DNA from: Hemibagrus wyckioides
Lineage: Eukaryota; Chordata; Actinopteri; Siluriformes; Bagridae
Assembly (NCBI RefSeq): GCF_019097595.1
Contig: NC_080731.1
Span: 17,757,071 to 17,821,070, forward strand
Reading direction: 5' to 3'
DNA length: 64,000 nucleotides
How positions within the stretch are numbered: the first letter of the stretch is position 1; each line of letters begins with the position of its first letter. Under the pieces are notes generated by a model, which had not been told where the DNA came from, did not search any database, and saw only the letters and a program-made list of their open reading frames with translations. Of the stretch, positions 11,575 through 24,374 are shown piece after piece. A program made the translations under genes and the position numbers.

Positions 11575-13137
11575 TTAAAGCACTAAATGGTCTCGCGCCG
11601 CAGTATTTGAGCGATCTTTTAGTCTTTTATGATCTGCCACGCCTACTCCGCTAACAGCATTGTGGCTGACCCCACACACCCCTCACACACACTCTTCACC
11701 CTCCTGCCATCTGGAAAGAGGTACCGGAGCATTCGGGCCCTCACAACCAGACTGTGTAACAGTTTCTTTCCTCAAGCCATCAGGCTCCTCAACACCCGGG
11801 ACTGAACTGTTCTACACTCTCACACACTCTCTCACACACACACACACACACACACTCAGGACTGAACTGTATACAACTCTCTGTCTCTCTCACACACATA
11901 CACACACACACACACACACTCTCTCTCTCTCTCGACTGTGTGGACGCACACACACGCACACATAATTTATATTGTTCATTACTTATTGCAGTACCTCAAC
12001 CTGTCATCTGCTGCTATAGTTGTATTTATGTTTATTTCTATTTGCACTACCTCAACCGCTGCTGTTGTATGTTTGCACAATATTTTTTTTACATCATTTC
12101 ATTTTAGCCTTCCAATTAGTGTTCGGGATTCAGACACAGTCTCAATGTTTAGGTCTAGGCTGAAGACACATTTGTTTAGTCAAGCTTTCAATGTATAGTT
12201 TTTCTTAGGTAAAGGAGCAGATCTGGAAGGTTCATGGTCATAGAGTGTTTGGTGCACTGGGATGTTTGGATGCTGTCATCTTACCACATTCGCAAGTCCC
12301 TCAGGTTTGCTGACTGTGAAGTGGTTGGACGCTTTTTGTCCCGGGAAGCCTTCAAGTCTGTCACCTTCTGGCTCTCCCTTTTAGTTATGCTGTCATAGCT
12401 AGTCCTGCCGGAGTCCCTGCCTGCACTTTAGTCACACATAATCTACACTGTCTTAAACATCACATGATCAGAAGCATACTTAATATCTTTCTCCTTCTCT
12501 CTCTGTCTTTCTCTGTCGAGCTATACACCCCACTCCTGAGCTCCCAGTGTTTGCCAGTTTCCATTGTGACCACTGCCCTACCCCTGGTCGGAGTCTCGTT
12601 GCTTGGTGGTGCCTACTGATGCTGTGGATGGATCTGTGGGGACAGCCTGTGACCAAGGAGACAGCGTGGACAGAGTTACTTGGGGACTTTCACACCGTCA
12701 CAGATCTGCCATTTCATCTGTCAGCTTCTGACAGCAAGGAATTAGTGTCTGTAATAAACTCAGAAACTGCAATGACCCAATAGTTCCTCATGGGTCATTG
12801 ATTGCTGTTGTAGAAAGGACATTAATCAGTTACAGTTACGTTGTTTACTGTTTAGTGTCACCCAAATGAGGATGGGTTCCCTTCTGAGCCTGGTTCCTCT
12901 CAAGGTTTCTTCCTCATATCATCCCAGGGAGTTTTTCCTTGCTACCGTCACCACAGGCTTCTCATTAGGGATAAAATAGTTTAATAATTTAATTTAATAA
13001 TTTATTTTTATTTCTAGTTATTTAGTTATTTTTTATTTTAATTTTTTCCCCTCCCCTTTCTCCATTTCTGTTCTTTTATAAAGCTGTTCATTGTAAAAGT
13101 TGCTATACAAAATAAATTGAATTAAATTGAATTGAAT
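11575..13137 (+). mobile_element. LINE 3' end(s), L2/CR1-like, with microsatellite insert
   Basis: Translation near 11,578 reads as the end of a LINE ORF2 (ALNGLAPQYL-like), and near 12,110 as LPISVRDSDTVSMF then LKTHLF, the usual C-terminal pattern. Between them is a second LINE-like block (RGTGAFGPSQPD region) and (AC)n/(CT)n repeats. The 3' part has the well-known GGTTTCTTCCTC and GGGAGTTTTTCCTTGC fish block and ends in a (TTGAA)n-type tail near 13,110-13,137. It separates the gag/protease and RT parts of the gypsy element. The duplicate is about 36,147-37,747. Confidence 0.6.
11815..11965. repeat. (AC)n/(CT)n microsatellite
   Basis: CA and CT tracts broken by a short repeated block (ACTGAACTGT). 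The right copy, about 36,390-36,575, is roughly 38 bases longer because that block and a CA tract are expanded. Confidence 0.85.
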
Positions 13138-13615
13138 CTCACTAGACCAGAGAGAGAGCCAGGGGATGACTACATACATACCGGCGTCGCATGCAGCTGG
13201 TATCATATGCCCATCTTTATCCTCTGCTGGAGCAGGGTTTTTCTTTTTGGAAAAAAGGACAAGTCTCTCTGGCCCTGCATTGATTATCAAGGCCTCAATG
13301 CCTTCACTATAAAAAACCCTTTACCATTGATGTCGTCAGCATTTAAGTTACTCCAGGGTTCCAGCATCTTCACAAAGCTGGAACTGAGAAAAGCATATCA
13401 CCTGGTACGCATCTGTGAAGGGGGCGAATGGAAGACGGAGTTCAATGCACCTTCTGGTCTACATACATATGCTGATGCCCTTCAGCCTGACCAATGACCC
13501 AGCGGTGTTTCAGGTGTTCGTCAATGAAGTCTTTCAGGACATGCTGAACTCTTTTGTCTTCATCTCTCTGGATGACATCCTGATCTTTAATAATCTGACT
13601 TTGAAAACTTGATAT
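13138..13615 (+). mobile_element. Ty3/gypsy reverse transcriptase fragment
   Basis: A broken plus-strand frame has RT landmarks in order: [33 protein letters not shown], then after a frame change [16 protein letters not shown] and SLDDILIF (the YxDD-type motif with a changed first residue). RNase H and integrase are not seen here. The duplicate is about 37,748-38,225. Confidence 0.75.
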
Positions 13616-14693
13616 TTAATCCTGACAGAATTTATTAATCGAGCTCAAATAACAAAATATGGCTTGATGTTGACATTTACTCTACTAGTCAGATATTCCT
13701 GTTCTGTAAATGCTAATGAACAGAAATTTAAGACATCCCTGAAGCTAACCATCAAGGTATAAGTTAGACGTCAGACAAACAATAAACACTTAAAAGGTTG
13801 AGATGCGAAAAATTTCCATAGTTTGAAATGAAAAGAATAAGCAGAACTGAATTTATAAATGAAGAAGAAACAAACATCCAGTTTATAAAAGTTATCCATA
13901 TAATGATGTTGGGGTGAGGTTATAGAGAGAGAAATGAGCACACGGATAGGAAGCACATGGATAATCAACAATGGTGAAACAGTTCCTGCCACGAGCTAAT
14001 CCATTTCCTAGTTACACTGAACATCCATGAAGCAAGTTCCTTCTTATTCTCATGCACATTACAGCATCTCTACCATGCAAGCATGCTCAAAGCGTGAAAG
14101 ACTCAGTCCTGTGATGAACATAATATATATTTATATTGATGTGTTGTTCTTTGTTAAACAACAACATGCACTTTAATCTGTTTATTAGTGTCCCTGTGAA
14201 TAAACAGTTACCATAGAGACAATCATTTATTAATAAGAACAGTAATATACATACAGTCTTTAGGTTACACCTAAAAAGGCAGAAAATATTAGTTAAAATC
14301 TGTTAAAATATGACTAACGATGTAGTAATACAGTTGATGGTTTAAAATGTTTACGAAGGCAATCATGACATATTTCTTGTCCTTCTATTAACCGATGCAA
14401 AGAAATATTTCAAACTTTAAACTGCAAAAATGTGCTAGATAATTTTAGGTTCTAGCTGATTGGTTGATCAGACTCAATCTACTTATCGTGATTCTTAGAG
14501 GGCTAGAGTATCATTTCCAGCATAGATTCACTGCTTAAAAACACCAGTCCACCAGTAGATAATCATCAGATGAGGCTTCTGACAGTTCACCTGTGCGTCA
14601 TAGCGTTTACATCAGTAAATCGGTCGCAGTGTGCAGTATACAGTACATCTCACTCCTCTGTGACGTGTTAGAACAAGACTGCTACTCATTCTC
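13616..14693. other. Upstream flank of gene 2, nothing recognised
   Basis: About 1.1 kb between the RT fragment and the TATA box, without a supported gene. It probably holds distal promoter sequence. The gene 3 equivalent is about 38,226-39,303. Confidence 0.4.
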
Positions 14694-14700
14694 TATAAAA
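14694..14700 (+). promoter_or_regulatory. TATA box of gene 2
   Basis: TATAAAA sits about 45 bases before the gene 2 start codon, leaving a 5' UTR of roughly 20 bases if transcription begins about 25-30 bases downstream. Gene 3 has the same box and gene 4 a related one at similar distances. Confidence 0.65.
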
Positions 14701-14743
14701 GTGCAGAGGTGCTTGGGTAGCATTCTCATACTCAGGTGTAAGA

Positions 14744-17700
14744 ATGCTGAGGATATCAGCTGATCATCTCCTGCTGTGGAGCTTCATGATTTTAGTGTCA
14801 TCTGTCCACTCAGGTAAGATGTTCAATACATTCCTTTACAACAAGTTCTCTGAGTGATTGATTTGCACTCTTTTTTTTTGCCATATATCTGTACAGTATA
14901 TTAATAAAACAGAGCTGGTCATGAGTGTGATTCGACTCATTAGTAGGCTGAAAATGGTCTATTCATGCGGTGGTGCCTATGATTATTAGCATGATTTATT
15001 ATGCAATAAAATGTTAAAATGGCTCAAAATTTTCTCTAGATCAGAAGATTGTGTAAAGCATAGCCAGTGAGATTTTTTATACATTGGAAATCGTGTTCAA
15101 CTGTTATTATATTTACTTTTGAGTTCTATGTAACAGCCCAAATAAATTCCAAGGGTTTTAATCCAACCCCCGCTATCATAAAAAAGCCTAATGTGTTCAA
15201 TAAATGGATAGTTTAAGAAAAAATATTTCAAGGCTCCATGAACTATACGAGGTCTCAGAATGATTGATTTGCACTGATTTATTTAGATGATTTTGCCTTA
15301 TAGCTGTACAGTATATGTATAAGAGCTGGGTGTGAGTGTGATTCAACTCATTAGTGGGTTAAAAAGGCTTCAAATGTATAGTCTATTTATTTATTGCTCA
15401 AGCGCTTGAGCATCACAAATTTCTATCTCTTTTATAAACCAGTGCAAATAAATAGTTCCATAGAGTAAAATGTGAAAATGTCTTTATTTATTTTTGAGGT
15501 CTATTTAACTGCAAGAGTTTTAATCCAAACCGCACAATCATAAAAACAAGCCTAACGTGTTCTATGAGTGGAAATTTTTTAGGCTCCAATAAACAGCTGG
15601 ATTTGTTTAGAATGCATAATCAGATAATTAGCTGTATATTTGTATGATTCATTTATTTACGTACAGGGAATTCTTATTTCAGTTAAAGGAGTCAAAAAGT
15701 CAGAAATGCAGAACAACACAGAGAAGTCGTTGGATTTGAAGCAGAAGTACTTATGGCTTCATTAATTGCACTAATTTACAGAAGGAAGCTAGATTTTTAA
15801 TGATTTACTAGACTGGAGCCACATGTAACTAGAGGAAAAATAAAAGAACAAGGAAAACCTTTCACAGATTAGTGATTACTTTCACTTAGCAATGTGAAAG
15901 AATCACTAGACTAAGTGAAAGGTACTCACTAATCACTAAGGTATGTTCAGGTAGCTCATGTTTGCTCAAGACTTTCATTCAAATTTGTCATCATTTCAAA
16001 CCTGGTCTATGAAACCAGGGGTCATGAGAGAAACTCATGATCTGCTCTGTTGTTTTTTATTTATTTTACAAATTTATTTTACAAATTATACAGACTGTCT
16101 CTGTCTCAGTGGACCTCCACACAACAAACATGAAAATATTCTGTTTCCTTTTTTTATGTTTGGCTTTTTTGTGTTATTTGCTTTTTTGTTGTTGCTGTTT
16201 TTTGTTTTTTTTTAATATGGTTTTACAAGTAATAGTATAACCGCACTCCAACTCTTGTGAAAGCTTGCACATCCGGGACCTTTAATAATTATTTATGCAA
16301 TTCCTCATTCCTCATTGTTTTATAAAGGTTTTCTCTTTTCACGTACTCAGTACGCTACACTAAAAGTATTGTTAATGTAAATATTGTTATTACAATACAG
16401 TAACTGCTGAAAACAGCAGCCTGGACAACATCATGGAGCCGGACTAGATAATACAAGCATTTTTTCACTACAGTTCAGCTATAGCAAATGTAAAAAATGA
16501 AAAAAAAAAAGTTTTAAAGTTTTAGGTCACAGGTTTTTACATATAAAACTTTTTTCTGGAATAGACACTATCATTAGAATCTAAATCTATTTGTTGAGCT
16601 TTATTCCAGGTTTTTGACATTGAGAACACTGGGACGTTCCCAAACAGAGAAATCTGTCAAAATATTACTACATTTTCATAATCATCACAGACTAATAATG
16701 ACTCGCATATAGCTCCAAAATGTGACCTTAATCCATAGAAGAAGAAGAAGAAGGAGGAGAGCTTTGGTTCTAAAAGGCAGTTAGATAACAATTCCCCAAA
16801 CGTGCAATAATCCAAAACCACAAAATTGCAACTCTATTGAAAGCCTGCAGTCTGAATTTTTTCAAAAATATTGAATGTGATACAAGATACCTCCACAATT
16901 GTTCTCCAGCTTTGTTAGACGTTACAACTAATCACTGCTGATGCCCTTATAAGCCTGTGGGCCAAAATTCCGGAAGGATGCAGACAGTTTCAAAAGTATT
17001 TAGTCAACTATTAACACCACATAAAAGTCCCCAGGCCATAGTATGATACACACCTCCGTATTTTGGAAAGGTGTGTGTCAGTTCCAATTGTTGAATATTA
17101 AATTGGTTATTTATTGAATATTATATTGGTAAAGGTTCTGTTATGTAATATTTCTTCCAGATTAGCAGCTAACAGAATTGTAGTGACAGTTTTTTTAATG
17201 CTTAAGCATTCATAAGGTATAAGGTTCACTTTAGGACTTTTGTCTATAGCACCATAACACTGATGCAGGGAGAATAAATACATGATATAATGAATACATA
17301 ATTCTTTGTGCAAGAAAGAAACCTCAAGAGCAACCTCTGGCTGACTGGCTATGTAATGTAAAACAACTGGATGACAGACTAAACAGGAAACAGTCTGTGA
17401 ATCTGTGATCAATCAGAAACCACTATTCAGTTAAATTCAAATATCTTAATGGTTAAGTCCCATCAATGGTGTATTCCTAGCTAATGCCAGAAGTTCCTAA
17501 GATTCACTACAACCATCACTATGAGCAAAAATGCTCACTGAAGTCATTAAGCCACAGTTCTGGGCATCATCTAAACAATTCTAGCTTTTTTGGACACTAT
17601 TCTATTCTTCTATATTACTACAACTGAATTAAATTAAGTGAAATGAGATTTTCTCACATTTAGTTCTTATACATTAGATGGACTTGACCTCTATGAGGTG

Positions 17701-20700
17701 GTTCGACCAATCAGACTCCATGACCTTCATAAAAGATCTTTAGAGGTAAGAGTCAGTGAATGATTCAACCTTGGGAATCAATGAGAAGTGGTCATAAATG
17801 TATTTATAATGTGCATAATTATTCCTTTTTGTCCAGTCCACCAGGCCTGATACTGTGAAATATGCCATGAATGTTAGCGGCAAACACATTGAAATGCATC
17901 TAGAGAAAAACACGTAAGCTTTACTTTTCTAATTTCTTGAAAAATGGGAGCTGGAGGAATATCGAATGAAAATGAAAGCTGTTTAAAGTCCACAAAAGTT
18001 TTTATTTTTTCCCTCAGAGGTCAACAGGTGATGAGATCTTTGTGAAGATTAATTTTCTATGATAAAATTATGAATTTGTGAAAAAATGTGAAAAATACAA
18101 AAAAAAAATTAGGCTTTTTAGAAAAGGCTGTGTGTGTAATTTGTAATTCAACATTTAGTGAAAAAAACTGCTCTTACTAGTTGATCTTATGCCTATGATC
18201 CTTTGGTTCTGCAGTGATTTTATAACCGATGGTTACACTGAGACTCACTACATGAGCGACGGAACTCCAGTCGTAACTAAACCTGTTGAAATGGTGATTG
18301 GATTCTACTTGAATTCAGTTTCACATAGTCCTTAGATGGAGTTTATGCTTTAATAAAGATGCACACTGAGTAATTCTGAGGATTATTTTCTGTAGGATCT
18401 CTGCTACTACCAGGGGAAGATCATGAATGACAGGAACTCAATGGTCAGCGTGAGCACCTGTGATGGATTACGGTAGAGCCAATGACTTCTCAATGTTGTG
18501 TGAAAAACATTTGACAAATTTACTAAAAGTGTGGCAACAAATTAATATACTGAGTCTAAAATGAAAGCCTGCATAATTCACAGCCACAAGAGTCTTAATT
18601 AATGTCCATGAGAAGCTTAAATCATTTACTTTTTGGATATTGTACTTTTTGAGATTTTATTCTTCTAGTCATTTCTGAAAGAAATGCTAATATTTGAAAG
18701 AAGGTAATGGTGCCTTGGGTAAATTTAGCACGCTTAAAGGTTTTACTGGTTTGTTGCCCTCTTTTCTAAGATTGTTTCTGATTACTTTGGAGTGTTTCTT
18801 CTTACAGTGCTTTAATTAATTCAGGGATTAGTATTATAATCATTATATGGTTTAAAAACTATAGAGCTCCAAAGTTTTTATGCATTTCAGGGGATATTTC
18901 CAGACTGCAGAACAGAGGTTTATCATCGAGCCTTTGTCTGAAGACACTGATGGTGACCATGTGGTGATGAAGTACGAAGATGTGATTGATTCTCCATCTG
19001 TATGTGGAGTCACCAACACTACCTGGCATCCTGTACCTGAAGGCTTCCCAGGGTCTTCCGTTGACAGATCTAATGCTCGCATGTCAGTAAGTGAGATAAG
19101 ATACAGTTTTTCTAGAGATTTTCTATTCTTCAAGATCTCAGGCAAACCAATGTCACAAAACCTAAGAGGTCATTTTCACAGTAAATAGTAAAATAAAACT
19201 TGATGTACCAGGAAGTGAGGAGAAGTCAAAAGTGAACCATGGCTAATGGACTCCAGATATGGAACATAATAACTATTGGTTTACTGATAGTTGTATTTTA
19301 AAATATTTTTTTTCTATTTCTTAGGGACAAACAAAGTTCCAGCAAAAGAAATTTAATGAAGTCTTCCTTGTAGTGGACAATAGAATGGTATGTAATCAGC
19401 AGCCACATGAATTATTAGAAATCTAAGTAGGATTCAGACCAACACAAACAGCAATTGTTCCATAATCATTCCAAAAAGATGGGGAAACCAGGAAATAATA
19501 CACATGAAACTGGAAAAAAATTATTCTGTTTAATCCTGGCAAGACTTTGCAATGTGGCAAATAACATTTACTGGTTTAGTATTAGTCTTCTTCTTCTTCT
19601 TTCAGCTTTTCCCTTCGCCACAGTGAATCATCTCTCTCCACCTATCCCTATCTTCTGCATCCTCAACACTTGCACCCACTAGCTTCATATCCTCATTTAT
19701 TCCATCCATATTCCTCCTCTTTGGCCTTCCTCTTTGCCTCCTGCCTGGCAGCTCCATGTCCAACATTCTCCTACCAATATACTCACTCTCCCTCCTCTGG
19801 ACATGTCCAAACCATCTTAATCTGGCCTCCCTAACTTTGTCCCCCAAACGTCCAACATGAGCTGTCCCTCTGATGTACTCGTTCCTAATCCTGTCCACCC
19901 GTGTCACTCCCAAAGAGAACCTCAACATCTTCAGCTCTGCTACCTCCAGTTCTGACTCCTGTCTCTTCCTCAGTGACACTGTCTCTAAACCATACAGCAT
20001 GGCGGGTCTCACCACTGCCTTGTACACCTTCCCCTTGATTCTTGCTGATATTGTTCTATCACACGCTGGTTTAGCGTTAGTATTGTTTACATATAGGAGC
20101 AACATATTTAGCATACTGAATTATTCCTTTTAACCATATCATTCAACAGTTATAATTATTGTACAGTAGGTGTAGGCTCAAAAATAAAAATACAAAAATA
20201 CAAAAGGAAAAATACGTCCCCAGAATTTAAATGTAACTTTGTCTTTGCCAAAAAGGGTCTGTGACTAACCACATGTTTGATTTGCTCTCACACAGTATCT
20301 GAAGCTGGACGAGAACATCACCAAAGTGAGACAGAAGATCTTCGATATTCTCAACTTTGTTAACATTGTAAGTCTCAGACCTCAGGTTTAAGTAAATTCA
20401 ATAAAACTCTGATATGGTGATAAAAGGATGCAGCTTCTAAAATACTATTTCAAGAATTCATTGTCAAGAACATGCTTAAAAGAAGTTAGTTCATGTGATC
20501 GCTTGATTACTACTTACACTGGCATCTACCATATGAGACCCTGTGTAAGTTGTTGCTATATAAACAATAGAATAAGCACTTTAATATAAACCTTCTGACC
20601 AATCAGAAGCAAGATGAGTTTGGATTTAGATTAACTACTGGAAATATTTTCTAGGAAGATTTATTTGAAAGTTATGAAGTTATTCATACATTTAACTGTT

Positions 20701-23700
20701 AACATTTTTTGACAGGTGTACAAACAACTGAATACTTTTGTCGCTCTGATTGGTCTGGAAATTTGGACAGATGCTGATAAGATTGAGGTGACTGTATCTC
20801 CTGGTGACACACTGTATGCATTTACTAAGTGGAGAAATGAAGATCTGATGAAGAGGATTAAGCATGACAATGCTCATCTGATCACGTCAGTGTGAAAAAC
20901 TAATATAAATAATGTTGTATTTAAAAAAAAATTTTAAAAATGATATTTTGGTGCTATTTCAGTGAAATTGACTTTGATGGAATGACAATAGGCCTGGCTT
21001 TCGTTAGCACCCTATGCACAGAACTTTCTACCGGGGTCACACAGGTAGCAAAAAAAGGATATTTACTTCATAAACATGAATAACTGAAACTGGCATATGT
21101 TCAATGTCCATGTGCTCTCTCATGTCTCTCAGAACCATAACACACGAGCCATAGCTGTAGGTGCCACTTTGGCACATGAGATGGGACATAACCTTGGAAT
21201 GGGCCATGATGACAGCTCATGTGCATGTGCCGGGGAGACCTGCATCATGGCTGCCTATCTGAGGTAACAAGCTGTGTTTATTAACAGCAATGCAAAAAAC
21301 GTTCTCCAGTAGCATTGTAAGCCTAGCTTAAAAAAGTGATTTCATATGTTTCAGTAACATGCAATTACAAGAAGAACTCAAAAACTGTACAGTACAATTA
21401 AAAGCCATTGATAGTACAATCCCTTAAATGTCCCAACTTCTCACATTGAAGAAATTATTTTAATATGATTAAGTGGTAAAATGCCCTTTAGGTTACAGGG
21501 TAAATTTGTTAGAGAATCTTTAAGGGGCCGATGTACCTGGGATTCAGTTTGCGCCAAGGGAGCAAGGGAGAAGATTCCATTTTGACAGCCAGACCTTCTG
21601 TCCTGGTTGGTACAAGGAATGTGGGTGTATCCTGTGGTGTCCATGCACATGGGTGATTTCCCAAACCTTCTTGCTCTGGTTAAACCAGTCATCCACTGCC
21701 GGGACATCCAAGGGCTCTCCTGACCATGAAAACAGTGGCAGCTGATAACCAAGAATGCATTGGAATGTTGTGTGGCCAGAGGAGGCTCGAGTGAGGGAGT
21801 TTTAGGCATTTTTTTAGGCCCAGGGGAGGAATTTGCTCCACCTTTGCTACTCCCTGCTGCAGAAGGTTTGTAGATACCGTCCCACGCTCCACTTGACCAT
21901 TAGATGGAGGGGGGTTGGTTGAGGTGAGCTTTCCACAGAAGGATCTCCATACATGTGACGTGAATTGCACCCCTCTGTCAGAGACTATGTCCACAGGGAT
22001 GTCATAGCATCAGAAGATGTGTTTGAATAAGAGTGTGGTGGTTTCCATGGCTTTGGGCAGGTCCTTGAGGGGAACAAGATTGCACACTTTTGAAAACTGA
22101 TACAAGGCCACAAGGATGATGGTGAATCCATGGGAGCTGGATAGGTTGGTAACAAAGTCCACTGTAATGTGGGCCCAAGGGTGTCAGGGCATGGGGGGCA
22201 GTTCCAGGAGCCCCGCAGGTAACTGGCAGGGAGTGCGTACTTGAGCACATGTATGCTCTGACATTCGTAGCCAGTGAGGGTCCCTTGAAGCCATTTCAAA
22301 GGAGTTGCATGGTTTGTTGAATGCCAGGGTGCCAAGAACTGAGGGAGGTGTGGACCCACTCAATGGTTCATTTACGAACAGCAATGAGCATATATTGTCA
22401 CATTGGAGGACACTCTGCGGGTGGTGCTTCGTCTCGCAGGGCACAGCTGATTTACTCAATAAAGTTCCAATGTATTGGTGCGACGATTATGAAGGTGGTC
22501 AGAATGGGCTTGGGGTCTGTTTCTACATGAATGGGGTCATGGTGATGAGAAAGCACATCGGTCTTGCTATTCTTGGACCTGGGCAGATCACTCCTCAATA
22601 GCCTTCTTGATTGGGAGTAGCTCTTGGTTCCACATCATAGTCAGCTGGGGTCAATTTCTGGAAGAAGAAGGTGCATGGGTAAAGTTTTCCCAGGTTTCCA
22701 TGTCGCTGTGACAGCACAGCTCCAATCCTGCAGCATGAGGCATGTACCTTGAAAATGAACGAGAGGTTGGGGTCGGGGTGACATAAGATGAGTGTGGTTG
22801 TAAAACTCATTCGAAGTTCGTCTGTGCTGCCTCAGACCAGTGTATTTTCTTGGGATTTCAAGTAGTGCAATAAGGGGGTGGCCACTGTGATGTAACCCTG
22901 GATGAACCTTCTGTAAAAATTCACTAATCCAAAAAACCTCAATAAATGAATTAATGCAAGTCTTTGACATTGGAGGGGACAGGCTAATATGTTACAGTTC
23001 TCACTTTGTTGTAGTCCATCTCCATGCCTTGGCTGCTGACATGACATACCCCAGGAAGGTTATGGTGTGTTGGTGGTCTGAAGGGCCGCTAGTACTTGTC
23101 CTTGCTGGGCCACTATGGCCTGGAGCTGGGTTACATCCGCTTGATCCATCAGTGGTGAAGTATCCTGTAAAGATTGACTGGCAGGATCCATATGCTGTGT
23201 AATTCTATTTACTAAACAATAAATAGCAATATGCAAACATCAAACTAACCAGAATACACAGTCCACGAAGCATACAAATCCAACGAGGATAAATGAGGGT
23301 CCATAATGAGGGTCATACACATTGGCAAATACAAAAGCAGAATAAAAAAGGATTGGTATGCAGTGATAAACCGACTATACTTTGCGCCGGCAACCAGCGT
23401 GAGTGCAGTGTAAATATCTGTATATCCGGAAGCATAAACCGGAAGTGACCTCCATGACCCAGAAGAGGGTTCCCTCTGGTGAGCAGGAAGGGAAATGAAC
23501 ATAGTTGTAACAGTATTATTGGCATCACTTAATTAATTCAACTATTCCAAATAGCAAATGAACAACATGATAGAATATCCTGTATCACACACACAGATTA
23601 TGATTTCATGACCTCTCATTTGCAGCTTCTAACTTCATTCATTTGTTTGCACAATTTCATAAAAATGTTTTCATGAATTTCCTTTTTGATAAATATTAAA

Positions 23701-24342
23701 ATAACATTCAGACATAAGTTGCTGACTCTTAAAGCAGCTAGTACTAAATGCACTTAACACTGGTGGAATGGTGCTCAAGGGGAATATTAAAATATATAGA
23801 TATGATCTTTCAATTGAATTCATCATACCAGTTTTGTATTTTATTGCCATGTTACATTATGAGTCCATTTAGCCAACTAATGTTAGTAATTCTGGATTGT
23901 TAAGTTTCTAGAATTTGCAAACTGACTGTGATCCAGTCTGTGTCCTGTGTAGCTGTATTCGCAAAGCCCTATCAATCTGGATGTGATACCAGCAGCATCC
24001 TGCCAAATGGAATGTCAGGCCAGTGACAAAACAATGTAATTAGTGAACACGTCCTTGCATAATCTCTGTTTTGTTTTTGTAGCTACAACATCCCACAGTT
24101 CTTCAGCGCCTGCAGCCTGGACTACTATGAGGGGTTTCTGAACTCACAGAACCCTGAGTGTCTCCTCAATAAACCAAACGCCGAAGACCTGCTCCAGCCT
24201 GCAGTGTGTGGCAACGGCTTCCAAGAGATAGGAGAAGACTGCGACTGCGGATCTGCATCGGTAAACGTGAACCTGTAAACTATAGCATTGTGTTTGTTGT
24301 GTTATAATTTGAAAATTCAACCTGACTGAACTGATGTTCTGT

Positions 24343-24374
<32 letters not shown>

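Larger units (their letters stand above)
1..19430. repeat. Tandem segmental duplication, left copy
   Basis: This segment recurs in the same orientation from 24,542, with offset 24,541 at the start and 24,616 at the end. The copies differ by scattered single bases and a few indels: the (TGAA)n tract, about 24 bases near 4,130, one C near 10,760, about 38 bases in the (AC)n tract near 11,840, and an A-run near 16,500. Similarity already holds at base 1, so the unit begins left of the window. It falls sharply just after 19,430, in intron 7 of gene 2. The unit carries the tail of one ADAM gene, the intergenic repeats, and exons 1-7 of the next. The near identity implies a young duplication; retained haplotypes in an assembly are the main alternative. 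Confidence 0.93.

Noticed and set aside
17107..17412. 101-codon minus-strand frame in intron 1, also at 41,723
   Set aside because: No recognised motif; its presence in both copies only reflects the segmental duplication.
17661..17677. Earlier acceptor (TTTAG at 17,663) for gene 2 exon 2
   Set aside because: It would bring an in-frame TAG; the acceptor ending at 17,677 gives a continuous frame and matches gene 4.
18852..19145. Minus-strand 97-codon frame
   Set aside because: Antisense of ADAM exon 6, which has clear splice sites and conserved motifs on the plus strand.
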